Positions 17,717-28,808 of a DNA stretch of 64,000 nt are shown piece by piece. The stretch comes from Paragordius varius (taxonomy: Eukaryota; Nematomorpha). Below the pieces are notes generated by a model. It was given only the letters and a program-made list of their open reading frames with translations. It was not told where the DNA came from and did no database searches. Position 1 is the first letter of the stretch; every line of letters begins with the position of its first letter. The stretch spans positions 4,650,001 to 4,714,000 of the forward strand of contig OZ176052.1 in NCBI GenBank assembly GCA_964247055.1, given 5' to 3'. A program made the translations under genes and the position numbers.

Positions 17717-20700
17717 TTAACTTAAATTGAAATTTGTCGAATAAAATAGTAGCAACTTACATAAAAAATAGTAATTGGCCCAATATCTTAAATCTATAAC
17801 TGGTCGAAAAACTGACGGTTTAGGACCAATTAAATTTTTTGCTTTCAATGGTGAAGAGTATAGGTATGATGTTTGATAGCTCCTGTTCCTTTCAAATGTG
17901 ACAAAGGGTGTAAGTAGAAATTGGAGAAAAGTTGAAATCAAATCTCGTTTCATGTATATCAATTTTAATCGTGTTTCATACTATAATCAAAGAAAAAATC
18001 GATTAATAATCTATAAATGATGTAAATTTTGAGGCGTTTTAGATTAGTGACAAGATAAAATAGATTATTTATATATAGGTCTAATATTTGTTTAATATGT
18101 TAAAATAATAACATATAGTTAATACTTATTTAAATTTTATTGTTCAGAAGCTTTATATTTACGGCATTTTATTTAATCATAGGTGTACCATAAATTAAGA
18201 TATTTTTTGTATATAAATTTTTTTGTTAATTTTAAAGAATTGGCCCAAATAGCCTACAACAGTTATATAGTTGCTAAAATAAATACATTTTATTTTTAAA
18301 ATAATAATCAGTAAGGTTTTGTAAAAGAGCATAGTAACCCCTCCCTAATTATCTAAAAGATAATACGATTGCAATAATTTCAAAACACAGATTAACATAT
18401 AACGACTAATATTGTAATTAAATGATTATCTAACCTTTTGATTAACAATTTTAGCCAATATGCACAAAAGTCTAACAAGCCAGGCACATTCATAAGAACG
18501 TATCGGTTTTTCATCCAAAAAGTGATTTATTTTACTCGTATTATGTGTTATGAAAGTTGAGGAATCACTCTAAAATAATAGTATATAATAAAATAAAAAT
18601 AACTGACGTTCAACGAGTGATGAAATAAATAGTTAAAGAATAAAATATAAACCTTATAACCAGAATCAGTTAAGTTTGATCGTTTAGATGATTTGAGCAT
18701 GTGTGGTATCTGAAATATAATATATGTAAGATTATATATATTATTATATATATATAAACCTCAAACATATCTTCCAAACATTTTATGCAAAATTCCAAAT
18801 CTTTGAAACCCTTTTCCATATTAACATGATTGTTATTGGCACTTGTAAACGAATGAGATGGGTACATTCCAAAGTGTTTTTTAACCCATGAACCTAACCC
18901 ACTGTTATGGTTATTTCTAAAAATTTGGAAATTAAAATTATAAGTTGGAATAAGGATATAAATCGTTAAATTAGATATTATCTATTATTTTTATATGTTA
19001 AGCAACGTAAAAACATAAATAAAGAGAGTTTTACTTATGAATATTATTTAATAGCAAATGCTCTCTCTCTCTTTTAAAAGAATATTTTAAAATATAAATT
19101 TCAAAATATAATTTTTTATGGCAAAAAACTTACGGTAAACTATTTTCCAAGACGCTAAAGTCAGGGTTGGCATATGGTTGATTCAAAAATTTATTTTCGT
19201 AAGATGCTGCTTTGTCAATATGGTAATTCTTAGTATTTTCTGGCATTGCCATAAGTGTTAGAAATAAAGGTGAGGTATCTATAACATTCCTTTGTCGATA
19301 ATCGGTTAATAAATGGTTAAATTTGATATAATAATAAGCGTATCGAAAATGGAAAGTCAACCATTCCACAATGATGCCCCTCCCAGTAAACCAACGGCCA
19401 ATTGTTGATAATGTGAAGCAGTTCTTTAATGATAACAGGTGTGAACATAAATATTGTAAGATTCGGGTTGTTTGAAATAAATTGTACCATCCTGGGATCA
19501 AGTTATGTTCTGGAAAAAAATAAAAAATATAAAAATCGAAATTGTCAAAAAATATATAAATTTCATAAAAAAAATATAGTAAAATAAAGTAGGTATAAAA
19601 ATTTTTTTATAAATAATTGATATAACGAAAAAAAGAAAAATCTACCTATTTGAGAATCGTTAAAATAATTTAATTTGCTAAAATATGTGGATCCGTGCTT
19701 TTGCAAATACCAATCACACCAATCATAACTCGTATGGAGTTTGGGCAAAAATTGTGTTTGAATAAAGGATTTAAGCGTTATCATATCCTGATCGCCTGAT
19801 AAAAATAATTAATTAATATATACCATTTACATCATTTCATATTACCCTCAAACGTTCGATTTCACCCTTGAATATATCAGATTTATCCTGGATTTATGAT
19901 CACATATAATAAATTATAAATTTTTAATAACAAAAATTACTTATATTTTTTATAGTTTTAAGAAATTATGTTTCAAATCTACATAATACAAAACAAATAA
20001 TATATTCCATAAAGAAATATTTATTAATGATGAATTATATTAATCCCAAAACACGTAATTTATTTTTGACCGGCAATGTGTTTTGTTTCCAAGATAAAAT
20101 ATATAAAATACATTACTTGAATAGCATTTGTTAAGCAAGAGAATGACGTGATTTTCATCATATATCTGTGCATAGATGTGGGAATAATATAAAAATAAAG
20201 TCATATATTAAAATTGAAAATGTTAAATTATTATTTTATCAAATTAAGATCCAAACTAATTACCCTTAAAATCTTTTTGAGAGTAGCCAGGTTTTTTGCA
20301 TTTAACGGTTCCTGCATCAAGCGATTGAGGTAAAGGCCAAATATGTTTATGTAAAATTGTTTGTTTCCAACAATGTATTTATGTCTAAAAATAAAAAAAT
20401 TTGGGTAAAAACCTGTTTATAAAGATGGGTGGATGATTATCATCGAGTTGGTTCATACACTTCCAGGGTTGGATAAAGGTAAGCCATAAATTCAATACCT
20501 AATATAATATAAATTAGTAATTTAAATCATTCTAACATGCATCATTGATTATATAAGTGTGTGGAATGGTGGCAAATATATCGAGAAAAAATGGGAAAAT
20601 TATATATTGTGTGATATTATTAATATAATAAGATTATGTTTTATCATATATAATGATTCATTAATTAATTTCAACAGTATATCTTGCACAGAATATAAAA

Positions 20701-23090
20701 CATGAATTGCAGTAAATGTTACTAGTTTGTGGCAAATTCTCTAAAATTCAAATAATATTTTTGATACATTTAAATTAAAATATTGGTGACTTTTATTAAC
20801 TCTCAAAAAAGAGATAAGATTATTAAAGTAGCTGCTGGCGTAAGATGCTTGGATATACTAGGAAAGATGAAATTAACAATGAAAAGCTAAATACACAAAT
20901 AAATCCTAAAAAAATATCTTAGAGATGATTTACAAACGAATGTTAACAAGTTAACATATTTTGGCTATGTTTTGCGGTATAATTGTAAAGGTAGAAGGGC
21001 AAAGAAAATGATGCCAATCACAGATGAGGTGATTAGACATGATAAAAGAGCAGACTAAGATGGCATTGAAAGATTGAATGGGCAGTAAAAGATAGAAAGA
21101 AGCAGAAATTAATACTGCAAACTATATACAAAAAAATCGTTTAAGACTTAGGATAACTACCAACCAATCAACTGGGCAATCCTTTATTAGTACTAATTTT
21201 TTGTGGGACACACGAGGAAAAAATGGATAATAATAATCAAAAGGTTGGAGATGTTAACCACCATAAATTTTAATTAATATGTCAAAATAAAATCAATTTA
21301 ATATAAAAACCCTGTTTTGCGTATACCGATGATACCCCTAGTTGCTTTAGCGTTTCGTATAATAAATCATAATTTATCGAATCAAAAGCTTATTTATAGC
21401 GATAAAACACATGTTTAATTCTTAGTGAGACTCTCCAGATGTCATTAATCTACCCACGTTTGATGGTCTCTTAAGCTTTTTCGATTTATAAATCTGACTT
21501 GATTTTCTGGTATTCTAACTGTATAATATTGTGCATCCTGATTTATATTATTTTTAGCAGACCTTAGAGGGGCTATTGAGAGCTATCTTTTGATTCTGGG
21601 AAACATGTGAGAGGTTAAAAGGTAGAATATATCTGTGTATCTCCCAATATACAAAAAAGCCGATGCATTAAAAAGATCGAATCGTAACTCACGCAGTGAT
21701 ATACCATGGTGGTTAAAAAATACAAAACAGAATGCACATTATTGAGTCAGAAATACCAAAAAATTAGGCCGGATTCATGAAAAGAAAAAGCACAAGAGAC
21801 TATATCAAACATGAGAAGGATAATAAAAATATGAGATTATGAACTATGAATGTGTTTTATCGATTACAAACAAGACTTCGATTCGATAAATTGATTTCTT
21901 ATGGGAAACATTGAAGCAACTAGGGGTATCATCGATATAAGCATTCATTTTTTGTGTGTGTACAATAAATTAGTACAAATGAGTGTCCAGTTGATTAGAG
22001 AGACATATACAAATTTGATCATTAACACGGCATTTTTCATATGTAACTGAATATTCATCCAATTTATCAATTATAAAATTTAAGAAAATTTATTCAAAAT
22101 TTCTTAAAACTCATTTTTCTATTAATGCCCAAACTTACCTATTTTAAGTTGGTATGCAATAAATAAATGTTTTAACTTAGCAAATTTAAGATCAAAATAA
22201 ATCTAAAAAGAGTTACCAATTGAAAAGTGGGTAGGATTGGCCAATGCGAAAACATGTATTGAAAGTATTCGTAATAAATAGGATTTATATATTTGGGAAA
22301 TATAATAGCTTTAAATATGGATTGTGGTGAAGTAAGTTTTTGGTTTTCGAAATCTAATCGGTTCCCATCTGGTGTTAAATATAAACCAGAAAAATTGAAT
22401 AAGTAACATAAAAATATTTTATTCATCCTTATTAATTCTGGTGACATCATAAGATTAAAATTTGATAATTTATTTACATCCAACATGATTTCGACATATA
22501 TCTAAAACAGTTTATCATTTGATATATACCTCAATAAATATGATTGCAAGATAATTAGATGAATGGATAGTCGGTAAATTCAAGACATTTTTAAATAATT
22601 TGTGCTTAAAATTTTTTAAAGAGGAATATTTCATTGGGTTAATTTTAACGTTCCTTTGCGTATGATTGTTGAAAAATCTATCGCAATAATTTTGGAGCAA
22701 AAAATCATAAAGAGAATCTTTCAGTGTGAATTGATAATTATTTTCGGTCAAGTTAATTGGATAATAAATAAATTTGGCCAAGTAATATTCAAGCGATGCT
22801 ATATTATATATTGATATTACCGTCAGCTTTAAGTAGTATATCCATAAACACACCATCCCCTCTCAAAAAATTATATATAGACTCAAATTCCAACGACTCA
22901 TCTTCACACAAAGCTTCCAACTGCCACCCATCATTTAGATTAAAAATGCGATTAATAACTACATAAATATCATCCCGTAAATACTAATTGAATTATAAAT
23001 TTATACTTTTTCCTCGATATATTGTAAGTAGTTCGTAAGGTGACAAATTTGATCCGTAATTTGAGGAGTGTTAAAAATATTTTTTAACAT
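17717..23090 (-). CDS. SMPD4: Sphingomyelin phosphodiesterase 4 (neutral sphingomyelinase 3), 12 exons
   Basis: Membrane-associated neutral sphingomyelinase of ER/nuclear envelope. Exons (minus): 23090-23007, 22983-22821, 22798-22530, 22501-22217, 20498-20413, 20384-20264, 19787-19646, 19509-19134, 18916-18760, 18709-18653, 18569-18435, 17980-17717. The total is 2139 nt (712 residues) with all phases consistent. Matches to human SMPD4 in order: NRIFNLNDGWQLEALC, the MFSHWPILPTFQLVLNLWL/FIQPW block, NIFGLYLNRL, and KPIRSYECAWLVRLL (human QPIRSYEIASLVRTL). Four introns are 22-28 bp. The C-terminal membrane anchor of human SMPD4 is not obvious. A strong GTAAGT donor in the last exon could instead lead to a short final exon ending at 17653. 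Intron 4 (1.7 kb) holds old LINE debris. Confidence 0.9.
20780..21960. repeat. Decayed LINE fragments, partly fold-back, in SMPD4 intron 4
   Basis: Fragments read like LINE C-terminal and RT pieces: a LTYFGYVLR-like stretch at about 20.95 kb, and FIDYKQDFDSI plus LKQLGVSSI at 21.85-21.93 kb (RT motif A region). A reverse-complement copy of the last part lies at about 21.32-21.42 kb (CCCTAGTTGCTT versus AAGCAACTAGGG). All are heavily mutated. Confidence 0.55.
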
Positions 23091-23165
23091 CTTAAGTCAT
23101 TTAAATTTGGGCTAATGGCCTTGACACTTGACTCTCTACATTCATAGAGTCATTTGGTGAACGGC
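23091..23165. promoter_or_regulatory. Bidirectional promoter region between SMPD4 and RPB9
   Basis: Only 75 bp separate the two divergent start codons, so both promoters and 5' UTRs must overlap here or extend into the neighbouring gene. No TATA-like element stands out. Confidence 0.6.
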
Positions 23166-25911
23166 ATGGATCATTCAAACGGACCCTCATTTGTTGGGAT
23201 AAAATTTTGTCAAGAATGGTATTAATAGAAAATTTAACAATTTACAGTAATAATATGTTATATCCAAAGGAAGATAAAGCCAACCGAATTTTATTGTATG
23301 CATGTCGGAATTGTGATTACCGTGAAGTTGCCGATAATAATTGCATTTACGTTAACAAGATAATGCATGAAATTAATGAACTCAGTCAAATAGTCTCGGA
23401 TGTTATTTCGGATCCAACTCTCCCCAGAACTGAAGATCACCCTTGCCCTCGATGTGGTCACAAAGAAGCCGTATTTTTCCAAGCACAAAGCGCACGTGCA
23501 GAGGTTATTTTTTTATCTTGCACTAAAAACATATTAATCCAATCTTTTCACCATAAAATGTAGATATAATTTAGTATAGTATGTTTATTTTACGCTGCTG
23601 TTAGCAATACAAACTTATTTAGGATAAATGCAATTATGTGGCAAAAAATATTGATTACGCTGTGTGAGTAAATTTATTTTACTAGTTTTGAGAAAATTAA
23701 TTCCAACTGAAGGTATTTATAAATAAATCTTTGATGTCACATACAATTGCCCTTCAAGAGTGTCCTTTAACTGTTAAAGGTGATCCTTCAACACTTCAAG
23801 TTGGTCTTTAAAATCTTAAAATTTTGATTTAATCATAATTTCATGTATTTTATTATTTTATCACTAGCGTAAATCTCGTGCTGTTACGCAGCCCGAGAAA
23901 GTCCTTCGGACATCTGGGGGCCATTTGAAAGTGACAATAAAATGATCCACATATGTGGATATTTCGAAACATTATTTAAGACTTCGATTCAAATTGGGGT
24001 ATCTAAATACCCCAGACCAAATTTGAGTTAAGTTTTTAAAAAACTACTGAAGGAAACGGTCCCAATTTAAATTTTTGCTTCTATCCTAATAAAAATTATA
24101 TAAATATGCCAAAATATCTGAATAAAATTTTGTTTTGAAAAAAAAGTTCCGTGTCAAACTACTTCGACGCCGCTAATTTTTTATTTAAATTATATCTAAC
24201 ATTGATAGAAATAGAAAAAGCGGTTTATTTTGTATTATTTCAATTTTACCATTGCACAAATGTCACGTTGACTAAATTTTTACCTTTTGGTTTTAGCTTA
24301 AAATAAGTAATATCAAGTATTTTTGAATAAATTTTTTTATATATTTCGATTATAAATGCAAAATTTTGCCATGATTTCGATTCCTTCCATAGTTTTTAAA
24401 GAATTTAATTTTAAACAGGCCTGGGGTATTTAACTACCCCAATTTGAATCGAAGGACTAAAATGAATGTGTTGTATCCAAGTGTTAATAACTATGATCTC
24501 ATAGGAATTTTAAAACGGTGCATACAAACTAATATATTGTTTAATTGGGCGAAAAATACATACAAAAAATTATTTTTGTGGACTTAATTTTTTAAAAAAA
24601 TGGCATATTACGGGGGGAGCGGGTAAAAAGAGGGTCCAAATTAAAAAAGCGAGTCGACTATGTTCGGCGCAGTCTAAAATAAGTAAACAAAAATCATATT
24701 TGAAATTGAATAGTCCAACACATTTTCGGGAAATTTGTCTCAAAGACAAGATTTTTTTATGGACTTGTGTTTTAAAAAACCCGTTTTTCACACGGGGTGG
24801 GCCCGAACTGGAGGCCTAATTCAAAAAAAAGGCGAAGCTGGGCATTCATTAATGATTACATTTTTTCGATATTTGGATTTGAATGGGTCTACCGGTTTTC
24901 CGGAAACAGATCACAAAGCCACATGACGGATCAGTTTTTAGCGGGTAGCTCTTCACCCAGCAGCTATCATCAAAGAAACGCTTGACTAAAATTTTTGCCT
25001 TTTAACAGGGAATACGTGGAATCTTTATTGAATTTTTACGGTCTCACCTTGGGCGAAAAGAGTCAAAAAATTATTTTTGCGGACTTTGTTTATTAAAAAA
25101 ATTGGCATTTTACAGGGATGAGCGGGTAAAAAGAGGGCCTAGATTCAAAAGGCGAGCCGACTATATTGCGCAATCGAAAATAAGTAAACTAAAATCATAT
25201 TTGAAATTGAATGGTCCAACACGTTCTCCGGAAAATTGTCTCAAAGACACGATTGTGGACCTCTGTTTTCAAAAAAAACCGTTTTTTACACGGGCTGGGC
25301 CCGAACTGGGGGCAGGCGGAACTATTGTCGGGACATTCATTAATGATTATATTTTTCGATATTTGGATTTGAATGGGTTTACCGGTTTTCCGGAAACAGA
25401 TCACAAAGCCAGCATTTTCCAAAAATATAGATTTTTTAACCTAATTATCTTATTTCAACAATATTATTAACATATAAATGTTTTTAATGAAAAATTATAA
25501 ACTAACCCAGAATACTTATATTACATGTTAAATTCTTATAAATAATTAAAATAATTTTAAAAAAATAATAAGATATTCGGTTTTTGAAAGTTAATATTGA
25601 TTGATATGTTTAATATACAAAATACTTAATTATACCATTTGATTGATAAAAAGTTAAAAACAAAATAAAAAAGTTTAAGAACCAAGTTGAAGTTTCGAGG
25701 ACACTCTTGAATTGCAAATGGTATATATTAAACCTTCTTTCCGGTTAATAATTTACAAATAATTTTTTATCAATTAAAACGACTTTTGATCAAATATTTA
25801 TAGCAATCATATATGTAGATATAATACATTGTTTTATTCAACTTTTAGGATGAAATGAGATTATATTACGTATGTACAGACCCAAATTGTGCTCATAAAT
25901 GGACAGAATAG
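23166..25911 (+). CDS. POLR2I: RNA polymerase II subunit RPB9, 3 exons
   Basis: Small zinc-ribbon subunit of RNA polymerase II (start-site selection, fidelity). Exons 23166-23218, 23248-23503 and 25849-25911 give 372 nt, 123 residues, matching the usual 125. The first 29-bp intron splits the codon of a zinc-binding Cys (FCQEC). Seen: [46 protein letters not shown], then after the 2.3-kb intron [12 protein letters not shown] and AHKWTE. Both C4 zinc ribbons are complete. The large second intron holds a piggyBac-type MITE, a minisatellite-ended element and a GC-richer tandem repeat. Confidence 0.97.
23980..24483. mobile_element. piggyBac-type MITE, copy 1
   Basis: 504 bp flanked by TTAA on both sides (23976-23979 and 24484-24487). 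Ends GACTTCGAT and ATCCAAGTG are a near-perfect 9-bp terminal inverted repeat. A longer subterminal inverted repeat, TTCGATTCAAATTGGGG, carries a hairpin (GGGGTATCTAAATACCCC). No coding capacity. Confidence 0.8.
24545..25425 (+). repeat. Two-copy tandem repeat, unit about 500 bp
   Basis: Units start near 24545 and 25050. Landmarks recur at an offset of about 501 bp: AATTATTTTTGTGG, AGCGGGTAAAAAGAGGG, GTCCAACAC, TGTCTCAAAGACA, ATTCATTAATGATTA, GGTTTTCCGGAAACAGATCA. It is clearly richer in G+C than its surroundings. Open frames across it are not conserved between the units, so it does not look coding. Confidence 0.75.
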
Positions 25912-26164
25912 ATAGAAACTATTTTTGTTTTTACAATTCTGCTGTACATAATCAAATGTGATATATATTTAATAAATGTATAAATTTATTTTTAACAAAG
26001 ATTTTCTAGCATAATATTTATATATATAAATATAAAATCTATGAGATTAGAGGAGATCAGGGTTTCTCAGGGTCCGTCAAAGTTTCAGCAGTCTTTGTTA
26101 CAAAAAAATGATTGTAAGCATTGATGACCCGTTTACTGTGCTATAAATAAATAATTTTAAGAAA

Positions 26165-28530
26165 TTAGACCCAAAAAATAAAATTGGAATTTTGAGCATA
26201 AACAAAAATTTACAATAAAAGTAAGCATTAAATAGTAAGTATAAAAAAAGAAAAAAATAGCACATGGATAAAAAATTGTATAAATAGAAACAACAGAAAG
26301 TATGTATCAAGGGTCGTACATGGTGTAATTATTAGAAAAAATGTGTTGTTTTTTTTAATAAATTTGAAAAAAAACAAGATGTTGTTGATGGTGAATTTTT
26401 CTATAAAATATTTATTTTATATTTTTTTGTGAAAAATATTCTACCTATAAAATGGATAGTATTTTACAGGGAATAAACATATTGGACAATCTTGACAATA
26501 ATGAAAATAGCTCACATTCACCAGCAATTCTACCTCATTTATTTAAAACACAGGGTATATAATTATAATTTATGTTAAGATCCAGAACCAACTATTCAGA
26601 AACCCGATATTGATTACTGTGAGAATAACGATCATAATTATGATGATGGCTCGATTTCAGAAGAATCGAATTTTAATATTTGCTTAAATGCAATAGATGG
26701 TTATCAAGATTTATATAACAAGTCCTTAAGTTATTTTTTTTATAATTTTTAGTTACATTAAATGATAGTGTAGCAAATGAAACGACTACTAAAGATATGC
26801 CAGTTAAAAGAAGTATATTGTTTATTAAAGTAAAAGATTATCATTTTTGGACGGAACAAAAAATTAAAAAGGCATACAAAATATTTTCGAATCCTTTTGA
26901 AAACGAAAAACCATCTCGGGAATTTGTTGATATATTAGATATGTCTATTCCAGCAATCAACAAATTTAGGCGAGAGATGGTTTTAGGAATCGAAAAGAAA
27001 TCCAAAAAAACAGGAAGAAAATCAAAACTGGATAATCCAGTTTTGATTGAACTTGTTGAAAAAATTTACAAAAACTCATGCAAAACTACAATTGAGGAAG
27101 TAATATCCCAATTACCCGATTCCCTCAAAGTTTCGAAACCAACAGTACGCAAAATTTTAAAAAAATTAAAAATCACCCGTAAAAGGTGTATTTTGGAACC
27201 TCTCGAGAGAAACTCTCTTGATGTTGTACAAAAAAGAAAATACAATTATGCGCCTCAAACCAGATGAAAAAATATCCTCTCAGGATGAATCGGGATTTTC
27301 CCTTCAACCAAAAAATATTTATGGATAAGCACCTTTAGTGCAATTTCAGACGGTTTTCAAAAAGGTTTAATGAAAATAACATTATAGGAAAAAACTTGTC
27401 ACTACTCTGTATGTTTGGATTAACGGAATCATGAATTTTGAAATTAAAACGGGATCCTTTAAGGGGGACTCATTAAATTATTTTTGGAGAATAGACTACC
27501 TATGTTGCCTGAAGGTTCTTTCATCGTATGCGATAACGCACCAATTCATAAGGCTTCGGGTGCTTGGAGATTTAAGGGATAGGTTGATAATTTTACCCCC
27601 CTTTTTCCCCCAACTAAATCTCATTAAATGTTTTTTTCATGAATTAAAATTTTATTATAACAAGGCACCACGGTGCAAAAGATATTTCGAACAATATTCC
27701 CGAATAAGGCGTTTATGTGAGGAACGCGAATAAAAATCCTTAAAAAAATATTTCGAGTTTTCAAAATATATTTTGTAGCATTAATGGAAAAAAAATTAGA
27801 TAACGAAAATAATTACATGGGTTTTTTTATTGTTTCTCACTAAATGTCATTATTCGGTGGTATTTATAAATATCTTTATTTCAATATTGTATAACTTTTG
27901 TATGATAATATTTTGTGATTTACTCTTTCAACTTATTAATAAATTAAACATTTTATTTAGCCTTATTGATTGGTTATATCACATAATTTTACACAAACCT
28001 AAAATATGAACCATTTACATTGTTTTATAACTTAGTAACAAGAACAATAATGTATATTATGGTTAATTTTGTAAACACAATGGCATATATGGTATGAAAA
28101 TTAGTGCAAAATTAATTTAACAAGCGAAAAAAATGTTTAATTCGATTGATTGCTATTTTTTACCATACATTGCTCTTAAAAAATATTCAGAATTGTTTAT
28201 ATAAGAGCAACCTTTTAATCAGGTAGATTAGATGGTAAATCAAAATTCTTACCATATTAACTCTAAACAACTTATAGTTTTTGCAAAAAAATTATAAAAT
28301 AATATTAGGAGATCAACAACATATTGTTCTTCTCAAAATTAGTAAAAAAATATATTTTCCTAATAATTACTCAATGTACGACCCTTAATAAATAATTTCT
28401 GTTGTTTTTACTTATACAATGTTTAAACCATGTGCTAATCTTTTTTTTCTTTTAAATTTTCTTTTTTTCCATACTATTTAATTCTTGCTTTATTGTATTT
28501 ACCCATGTTTGTGAAAATTAAAAACGGGTA
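26165..28530 (+). mobile_element. IS630/Tc1-type DNA transposon with long TIRs
   Basis: Inverted repeats of about 200 bp: AAGGGTCGTACATGG with its surroundings at 26.17-26.40 kb matches the reverse complement of 28.31-28.53 kb. An inner pair of ends at 26307 and 28388 is flanked by TA. The outer limits are approximate. It encodes a degraded DDE transposase on the plus strand and lies between the convergent 3' ends of RPB9 and NELFB. Confidence 0.75.
26452..27760 (+). pseudogene. IS630/Tc1 transposase with two tiny introns, decayed
   Basis: Starts MDSILQGINILDNLDNNE. Two introns keep the frame: 26555-26579 (25 bp) and 26730-26752 (23 bp). The second exon is acidic (YDDGSISEESNF). The main open frame 26797-27267 has the HTH region with KVSKPTVRKILKKLKITRKR. 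After that the frame is broken: DESGFSLQPK (first Asp), FIVCDNAPIHKASG (second Asp) and ILPPFFPQLNLIKCFFHELK lie in different frames. The NPIE motif has become NLIK, so the third catalytic Glu is a Lys. Confidence 0.75.
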
Positions 28531-28808
28531 TATATTAGTAAATTAGTTACTTTTTAAATAAAACAATATTAAAATTATATATAAACTGTGAACCCTCTCC
28601 TTTTTCCCATTAACGACATAGCTTATGGTCCGCACTATGACCCTTTTTTCCAAAAATAAAATTATATTTTCTTTCCAATAATATTCAAATTTTACATCGT
28701 TTTACCGATTTTGATTAAACAATTAAGATTATTTATTGGTTATTATAAGCGCTACAAAATACCTGGAAATTAGTAAGTTTTGGTAGATAAAATTAAAAGA
28801 TTTATAAA

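Larger units (their letters stand above)
23738..25725. mobile_element. Minisatellite-ended element, copy A, enlarged by insertions (RPB9 intron 2)
   Basis: Left end (23.74-23.82 kb) carries CTTCAAGAGTGTCC and CACTTCAAGTTGGTC units. The right end (about 25.68-25.73 kb) is the inverted form, finishing AATTGCAAATGGTATA. The segment 25.43-25.69 kb is similar to the interior of copy B (51.6-51.95 kb), including TTGATTGATAAAA and AAAAACAAAA stretches. Between the ends lie a TTAA-flanked MITE and a tandem repeat, taken as later insertions. Confidence 0.6.

Noticed and set aside
25102-25470. Arg/Lys-rich ORFs across the tandem repeat
   Set aside because: Frames are not conserved between the two repeat units.
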